DNA from: Daphnia carinata
Taxonomy: Eukaryota > Arthropoda > Branchiopoda > Diplostraca > Daphniidae
Direction of reading: 5' to 3'
NCBI RefSeq assembly: GCF_022539665.2
Contig: NC_081337.1
Span: 776,239-840,238, forward strand
DNA: 64,000 nucleotides
Shown piece by piece: positions 58,372 to 64,000 of the stretch. The first letter of the stretch is position 1, and every line of letters begins with the position of its first letter. A program made the position numbers and the translations under genes. The notes under the pieces are model-generated. The model worked only from the letters and a program-made list of their open reading frames with translations, was not told the DNA's origin and made no database searches.

Positions 58372-58762
58372 CAGTCTTGCCGCGATCGCGATTATCGATC
58401 ACGATTAAGGTAAAAAATGATCGCCGATCAAATCTTTTGAGGTTGATCTTGGTTTGATCGGCGATCAAAAAACCCGTTGATCGGCAACAATAAATTTTGC
58501 GATTGAATTTAGTGCCACCAAACGTAAGAATTTAGAATTTACATAAATTTTCGCGGAGGAAGCTGTTTATCCTTCGTTCGCAGCAGACGCCTTTTCGTCT
58601 AAAAGTCTGAAGTGAAGACATTGACTTGCAATGATGACAAGTTTAATGCAAATTCCACTACTAGATTTCTCCCAAAAACGATCGGATCGCCAATAATTTG
58701 ATCGCCGATCAAATCATTCTCAAATGATCGAATCGGCAATGAAAACCAAATGGTCAATCGGA
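58372..58762 (+). mobile_element. decayed relative of the hAT MITE family
   Basis: Begins CAGTCTTGCCGCGATCGCG and contains several GATCGCCGATCA/GATCGGCGATCA palindromes and the internal GCAGACGC motif shared with 43990-44421. The right terminus is lost where an unrelated inverted repeat begins. Confidence 0.6.
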
Positions 58763-58764
58763 GC

Positions 58765-60000
58765 GGGTCAACCCTATTGCCATATAAGGACAAGGCAAAT
58801 TCGCCTACCACGGCTATTGCCATGTCTTATGAAATTACATACGCCTGATGTCAAGGGTATGTATATATATATTGAAATAATAACAAGTGTCATACAATTC
58901 TATAACTCTCCTTGAAGAGTATAAAATTAAATGGTAATTTTGTGTGGATCTGTAGATATATCTTTTTGTTTTTTCAAAAGTTTCTCTTAACTTGTTGCAT
59001 GTAATTTATTGTTTACCGAGTTCTAAATACTAAACAAAAATTAGCTAGATTGGAACTGCAATACAATTTCACCGATTTTAACGAAGTCGCAACGATGTTT
59101 ATGATGTGTCTATAGCAGACGCTTTAGTCGCACGTTAAATGTTTATGCTTAACACATTGAGTCATAACTATATTTTATTTGTACATATCAAACATAGCAA
59201 ATTTACAAAACAGTGTCACAGTGTAACCAAGGCACGACATGTGGAACATTTGAAATACTTGGATAAATCAGATTGTTTTTGAATATTCTCACAAGCCCAG
59301 TGACACCACTTCAAGCAACTGTCACAGAGCACATTTGGTGTGGTTTTATTACTAATCTTTTTACAGTCACCACATTTGTATCGCGAATGTTTTTTCTTAA
59401 AATCAACTGTAAGGAAGTATTATATTATAGATTACCTTTGTTATACTATATCACATGTTTCACTGCTGACTAACTCAAGTTTATTGTGGCTATCCAGGCT
59501 TCCTCTGTAAATAATTTCTGAAATTTTGGAAGTTCCACTGCTAAATCTTCTTCTGTTACTGTGCTGCTAACCATTTCAGGCATAGGGCTGATATCATGTC
59601 CCTCCACTAACTTCTTAGTAAGAAGAATTTTAGCAGCTGCCTCACTTCCAATAACCCATGTGAAAAAATTATCTTTATTTCGCAATACTTTGTATGCAGT
59701 GTAGGATGTCTTTGGCAAATGGAGTTCCTCTTCAAAAAGTTATTGTTATTGTGTCATTTATTATTATTTCAAAATATACATATATATATATGATACCCTT
59801 GACATCAGGGGTATGCAATTTCATTAGACATGGCAATAGCCTTGGTGGGCGAATTTTCCATGTCGCCCCTGACGTAGAAGCATCCATGGTCATTGGGCAA
59901 TAACCAATGGGGGAGGAGCCACCATGTCCCCGAATATAGGCCTGACATGGCAATAGCCACTTCGTATCTTACTGCCATGTCAGCCTAACATGGCAATAGA
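58765..60000. repeat. inverted repeats of ~105 bp flanking a PHD-finger ORF
   Basis: The left arm 58765-58885 (CTATTGCCAT...CTGATGTCAAGGGTAT...TTGAAATAAT) is the approximate reverse complement of 59760-59865. Beyond the right arm, ATGGCAATAG recurs several times to 60000. Confidence 0.65.
59216..59730 (-). CDS. PHD-finger fragment, possibly a transposase C-terminus
   Basis: Two minus-strand exons (about 59730-59475 and 59406-59216) join in phase. The second encodes a C4HC3 PHD pattern: CGDCKK, VLCDSC, WCHWAC, KCSTC, then a TGA stop. The first is acidic with TVTEEDLAVELPKFQKLF. Many arthropod pogo/Tigger transposases end in such a finger and a Tigger core lies just upstream (60180-60980), so this may be its tail. 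It could instead be an independent gene. No start codon identified. Confidence 0.5.
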
Positions 60001-60179
60001 TTTTTCGATCGAGGCGACGATTATAGATATAGATAATTCTAAATGTATATATCTTTATTATTTGTATATTATTTCAGGCTTTGTATATATTATTTGCTTA
60101 CTTGAGTTAATTTATGTATGCTTCTTATTGTTATTTATATAATTACTTCATCTACTGTTTACCTTTTTTTGCTAATTCT

Positions 60180-60980
60180 TGAAGCTCGTCGAATTTTTCG
60201 TACGCCTCAATATATCTTTTCAACATTTCCTTTTTTGTTGAGGGTCTTCAACGCAGGAATTGTACCCTGGTCAAGTAGTTAGTAAAGTGAGGTGCATTTC
60301 GGTGGGAAAAAACCTATTTCGACTTGTCCATTTGGGCCAAGGCACGTTGCGTCATGTCCAGAGCAGCTGTCCATTAAAAGAGAAACTGGTTCGTTGGTAA
60401 ATTTGCGTACGGAACGTAGGTCAAAATACATTATTCCACCACCCCTTGTATAGTTCACGATCGACCCAGGCCTTTCTTTGCCATACGTAATGGATTAGAG
60501 ACGATTGATCACGAAAGCAGTGAGGATTTTTGGAACTTCGAAACAAAAGAGGGCCTATTTTAGAAGAGCCTGTAGCTTTTTCGCAAAAAACAAGCTTAAG
60601 TCCATCTTTTGCACCCATAGCCTTTTTATCCCTAAAGGATTTTCGACATCCTTTCTCATTGCTAACGTACGTACGAGTAGGTAAAGCACAATAGCACAAA
60701 CCCGTTTCGTCTATGTTAAAAACATTGCAAGCTCTGTAGCAGACCAATTTTTCACTAAACGCCTACGAAAATCGACGGGAAAGAACCTTAATGATGGTCC
60801 CAGTTCTGTGATGCTCCAGCCTCTCCAAAAGACGAATACTAGGCCCGATCGAGCAACGCTGCTTCCAGTTCCGGAATCACCCGTCATACGCTTTCAAATC
60901 AAAATCCTCCTAGCCTTAGCTTCGTGTGATTCCCGATCTTAGATGTGAGCTCGTGAAAGACAGAGGATTTTGCATTTGGA
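60180..60980 (-). pseudogene. pogo/Tigger-type DDE transposase
   Basis: Minus strand. The DDE_1 core has FNIDETGLCY (first Asp), RKSFRDKKAMGAKDG, CEKATGSSKIGPL, KNPHCF and KAWVDRELYKGWW in 60747-60421, then LLMDSCSGHDAT (second Asp) and LDQGTIPALKT further on. The upstream HTH part is interrupted by stops, and a stop falls before LDQGT. Inactive remnant. Confidence 0.7.
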
Positions 60981-61164
60981 AGTAGGATTGCGCATTGCAT
61001 TAAACCAATTCAAAACAGCATGGTCCGATTTTGTATATTGAGACTCATTTGCCATCAGTTGTTTTGACGGCTTAAACACTTTGTTCGCTGAAAGAACTTA
61101 ATGTTTTCTTTGTTCATACTTATTTAAGATTTGGGAACACCAAACAAAGGAGCAATATGGTAGC

Positions 61165-61590
61165 CGGTGAAATAGGACTGAAACGAAATAGGACTGGAGA
61201 AATAGGACTGAAAATTTCCAGTCCTATTTCTACCGGAGAAATAGGACTGGGAGAAATAGGACTGACTTTTTTAAACTTTTAGGACAGTCCTATTTCTCCA
61301 TGCCAGCAGTCCTATTTCTCCTTGCCACCAGTCCTATTTCTCCTTAGAAATAGTCCTATTTATTTTATTTTGTTCCTATAGGAACGATATGCCTCCAATC
61401 CGGTAGGCAACTTATTGCGTAAGAGCGTCGGGTTATATCCATTTCTCTTTGTAAAAAGCCGATGGTGTTAACTCATTAATTAAATGGTTCACCATACATT
61501 TATCTTTTATCCTATTTTAATTTAAATTGCAGGGGTCCATTAAATATGGTATATCTAATATAGTTCATTTAATAAAATACTTCTACGGCC
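61165..61590. repeat. dispersed hairpin-rich repeat, copy 2
   Basis: About ten GAAATAGGACTG / CAGTCCTATTTC units in opposing blocks form a large potential hairpin at 61165-61345. The adjoining flank is the reverse complement of 21990-22210. Confidence 0.75.
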
Positions 61591-61827
61591 ACACCAGAAA
61601 TATTTATTAAATTTTTCTTACTTTTTAGCGAATAAATAATTTTTCCAGTTGCACTCATGTTGTACTTGCTCATACAACTATCAGCAACGATTAACAAGCA
61701 AGTCTTACCATATCGGTAGCGCTCTAAGCTGTGACACGGGTAGTCCTGTGTTCGATTCTCCGTGGTTGCATGTCTTTGGAGGTTTTTAATAATTATTCTA
61801 TGAAAGAATTTTTGGGAAGAAAACAAT

Positions 61828-62170
61828 TACTGGTGTTTAGGGTAATACTACTGAAATGGCAAATAATGGTAGTTCTGACTTCCAAATTTTCACATGCGGT
61901 TTCAGCATTTCAGCCAGTCAGTATTTAGATCTTCATGGTGTAGGTTGTCGACGGTGCTTCGAATGTGCTGTGAATGTGCTGTGAATGTGCTAATCATCTG
62001 TTGTTCGTGTCCAGCGGCCTGCCCAGTTCCTGCCCAGCTGCGGATTGTTTCTAAGGAGTCGCAAACCGTAAGTACATTTTATATTTCACTAGTGCTGGGC
62101 CGTACCCGGACACATTGTATCAGGCTCGGAACGGATAGGCAACGGTTCGAGTGCTGGCATTGTTAATTTA
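61828..62170 (-). pseudogene. decayed copy of claudin-like exon 1 and its promoter region
   Basis: Minus strand from 61908 (ATG) shows GAAGTC(A/G)GAACTACCATT and CCCTAAACAC exactly as in the claudin-like exon 1 at 37260-37179, ending at a damaged donor. Plus-strand sequence beyond it (to about 62070) has the GCCCAGCTGC motif and a CCGTAAGT donor-like site at the positions seen beside the intact copy. Confidence 0.55.
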
Positions 62171-62982
62171 AGTATAAGGGCATTGAGACTTGTCACCTCA
62201 ATGGGCACAGGTATCGGGATTGGTTTCACAGTGTCGTCGTGAAACCAATTGTCTGACCCAGGTCAGTGGACCTTCAGTTAAATAGATATCTTAGTCGGGA
62301 CGTAGGCCGACTAGGATTAAAAATATTTACGATAGTTATTTAATTATATCTGCAAATTATGGGTATGCTACCTAACTATACTTCACGTCACTTAATGCTT
62401 TTTCTTTTTTTTTATTGTGTTTCAACTGAACTTTGCTTATGTTTTACTAATTTTTTTTTCTTCTTTTTCTTCTTTGTAGGTTTTGCCTGGCAATTTCTAT
62501 ACAGTTTACTCAGGCCGGTTTAACGTTTTTTTATTTCTTAAGTTCTTTTTTTTGCCTTTTTCATTAATTTTATTTTCTTTTTTCATAGGGAGCTCTGATC
62601 AACGAATTTTTAAACCGTTCTTCCGGACAATTAAAAGGTTTTGCTTTCTCTTATCACTCGTTTGGTAAATGGTTGGAAGGATTTAAACATGCAAGGTAAA
62701 TTCATTTATAGTTATATGGTGTACATTGGTATAATTATTGCAATTTTATTTTTTTTAGAACAATCATATTCTAGGGAATTGTGGCCACGAACCAAAACCA
62801 TCAATCGGCACATTAGTCGTCGCTTGCACAACAAGTATTGTTGTAATAATTCAAGCATAATGTATTACATTACATATTACATTAAAATAAAAAACTCAAT
62901 TGAGATTATGTAAGTTTATTTATAAAGTATGTTAATTTGTAAACATTCGTCAAATAAAATACATGTTACAAACAAACAAATG
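62171..62982. other. no supportable gene
   Basis: AT-rich; short frames only. It could hold further decayed parts of the element related to 35351-42313. Confidence 0.3.
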
Positions 62983-64000
62983 TTATTCAATTATAGACAT
63001 ATCTAGTTCATCATTAATATTATTTATAGCAACATTAAGGGCATGTGAGGAAACAATAGCGGGAAAAGATGATCTAAGCTCTAAAACTATTTCTTCTAGT
63101 AGATCCATTGTAGATAGCTGCAAAAACAATGATTAGTTATAGGGAAACTTTTTTTTCTTGTAAATTTAGAAAACATACCTCATTATTTTGATAGCGCGCC
63201 CAAAGCTGGAACAGTACGGAATTCTTAAGTTGGGTCTCTTTCTTCCGGTGAGCCCTTATTTTGTCATGGCAGAGTAGCGTGCTAGTAAGGGAAACTTCTT
63301 CGGCCAGTTTCCGCAATACCATTGTCATCTTGTAGAATTTTAAATTAGATCCGCCTGCCAACTACAAACATTTTTTTTATTAATTATTCATTACATATTA
63401 TTGTTCAAATTTAAATTACCTTGTTCCATTGGTGGTGCATTCCTTCGCAGTCGTTATTGGTACGCGTTAAGATGTTGAAGCATGACCAGTTCTCAGGAGT
63501 CCAGAACTTGCCCCGAATCCAATTCCGCTCCATATAATCCATGAGTGCTGAAAGTTCGCTAGGTGCTGAGCTCTTCAACGCGTCAAACACACCAGGAATT
63601 TTACCAGCTACAAAAAATTAAAGTTCACAAATGTTATTTATGACAATTAAATATAACATTTGTGTGCTATTTACCTGGAAGATATGCAAGGCATAGCAGG
63701 CGAAACACAAAGTCTCGCACTGGATTCGGTCCCTTGTTGTTGTAGAGGGTGGAAAGGTGAAGATCCCGGACCTTTTTCAGAACGGCTTGGCACCAGTGGA
63801 AATTGCAGCCAAAGTGCTGGCAATCCACAAAGTGCCTGCGGACAGCCGTAAATATAGCACGTTCGAAATCGGTCACGATCCGCTGGACTCTAGGAAGGGG
63901 GATTATATCCTATTACAATATAAAATTTATTATTTTTACATAACAAACTATTTGTAAATGAGATAGTATCTATACCTTTATCTTCTCGAAGACAGCGCTA
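62983..64000 (-). CDS. MULE-type transposase-like protein, 3' exons
   Basis: Minus strand; 5' end outside the window. Exons: 64000-63976, 63887-63675, 63607-63420, 63361-63179, 63117-62983 (stop TAA), all GT-AG and in phase. The second contains the MULE transposase core RIVTDFERAIF (catalytic Asp) and FGCNFHWCQAVLKKV, and the third FWTPENWSCFNILTRTNNDCEGMHHQWN, both typical of this family. No zinc finger is seen in the visible part. No lesion found; it could be a recent transposon or a domesticated copy. Confidence 0.8.

Noticed and set aside
61699-61770. tRNA-like sequence with box-B-like GTTCGATTC
   Set aside because: The T-stem (CTGTG against CTCCG) and acceptor do not pair and no anticodon arm can be drawn. 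At best a decayed tRNA or SINE fragment.

Overview
This window is eukaryotic: every recognisable host gene is split by short GT-AG introns. It looks like an arthropod, most probably a crustacean close to Daphnia. That guess rests on the compact introns, the tyrosine-rich YYT-repeat protein remnant, and USP24-like, CFDP1-like and neprilysin-like genes in an AT-rich background full of nested transposons. I cannot confirm the species without a search.

Layout. 0-2 kb: 3' part of a neprilysin-like (M13) zinc metallopeptidase. 4.2 kb: a tRNA-Arg(ACG)-like sequence beside a weak spliced minus-strand gene model with an AT-hook-like motif. 5.84-11.53 kb: a structurally complete non-LTR retrotransposon (I-like, minus strand) with a 12-bp target duplication. 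Its ORF2 lies in frame with ORF1 behind a single UGA-CUA-G stop and has no AUG of its own. 12.2-13.5 kb: a decayed YYT-repeat gene containing a 553-bp tandem duplication. 13.9-19.5 kb: a decayed Bel/Pao retrotransposon (minus) whose long 5' leader carries CTCF-like sites and an E-box minisatellite. 19.5-21.5 kb: a P-element/THAP9-like transposase pseudogene. 22.45-31.84 kb: a gypsy-type LTR element with near-identical LTRs; its leader was hit by a 3.2-kb hAT element (22,996-26,223) whose transposase is nearly intact.

32.53-43.42 kb: a second hAT element (8-bp duplication TAACTTGT). A 6.96-kb TIR transposon (35,351-42,313) sits inside its transposase gene. Rejoining the flanks over an AT dinucleotide restores the hAT reading frame, which shows the 7 kb arrived as one unit. 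That inner element carries a transposase, a DUF4806-type gene with a probable frame break, and a complete intron-containing gene for a claudin-superfamily four-TM protein (pasiflora-like). A decayed copy of that gene's first exon and adjoining promoter region appears again at 61.8-62.1 kb, which suggests this gene-promoter module has moved.

44-45 kb: a 432-bp non-autonomous relative of the first hAT. 45.2-56.5 kb: the complete USP24 deubiquitinase gene, with the chromatin gene CFDP1 tail-to-tail at 57.0-58.0 kb. 58.4-61.6 kb: MITE and inverted-repeat debris, a PHD-finger ORF, a Tigger/pogo pseudogene and a hairpin-rich dispersed repeat also present inverted at 22 kb. 62.98-64.0 kb: 3' exons of a MULE-type transposase gene. 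No operon, CRISPR or bacterial signal is present.
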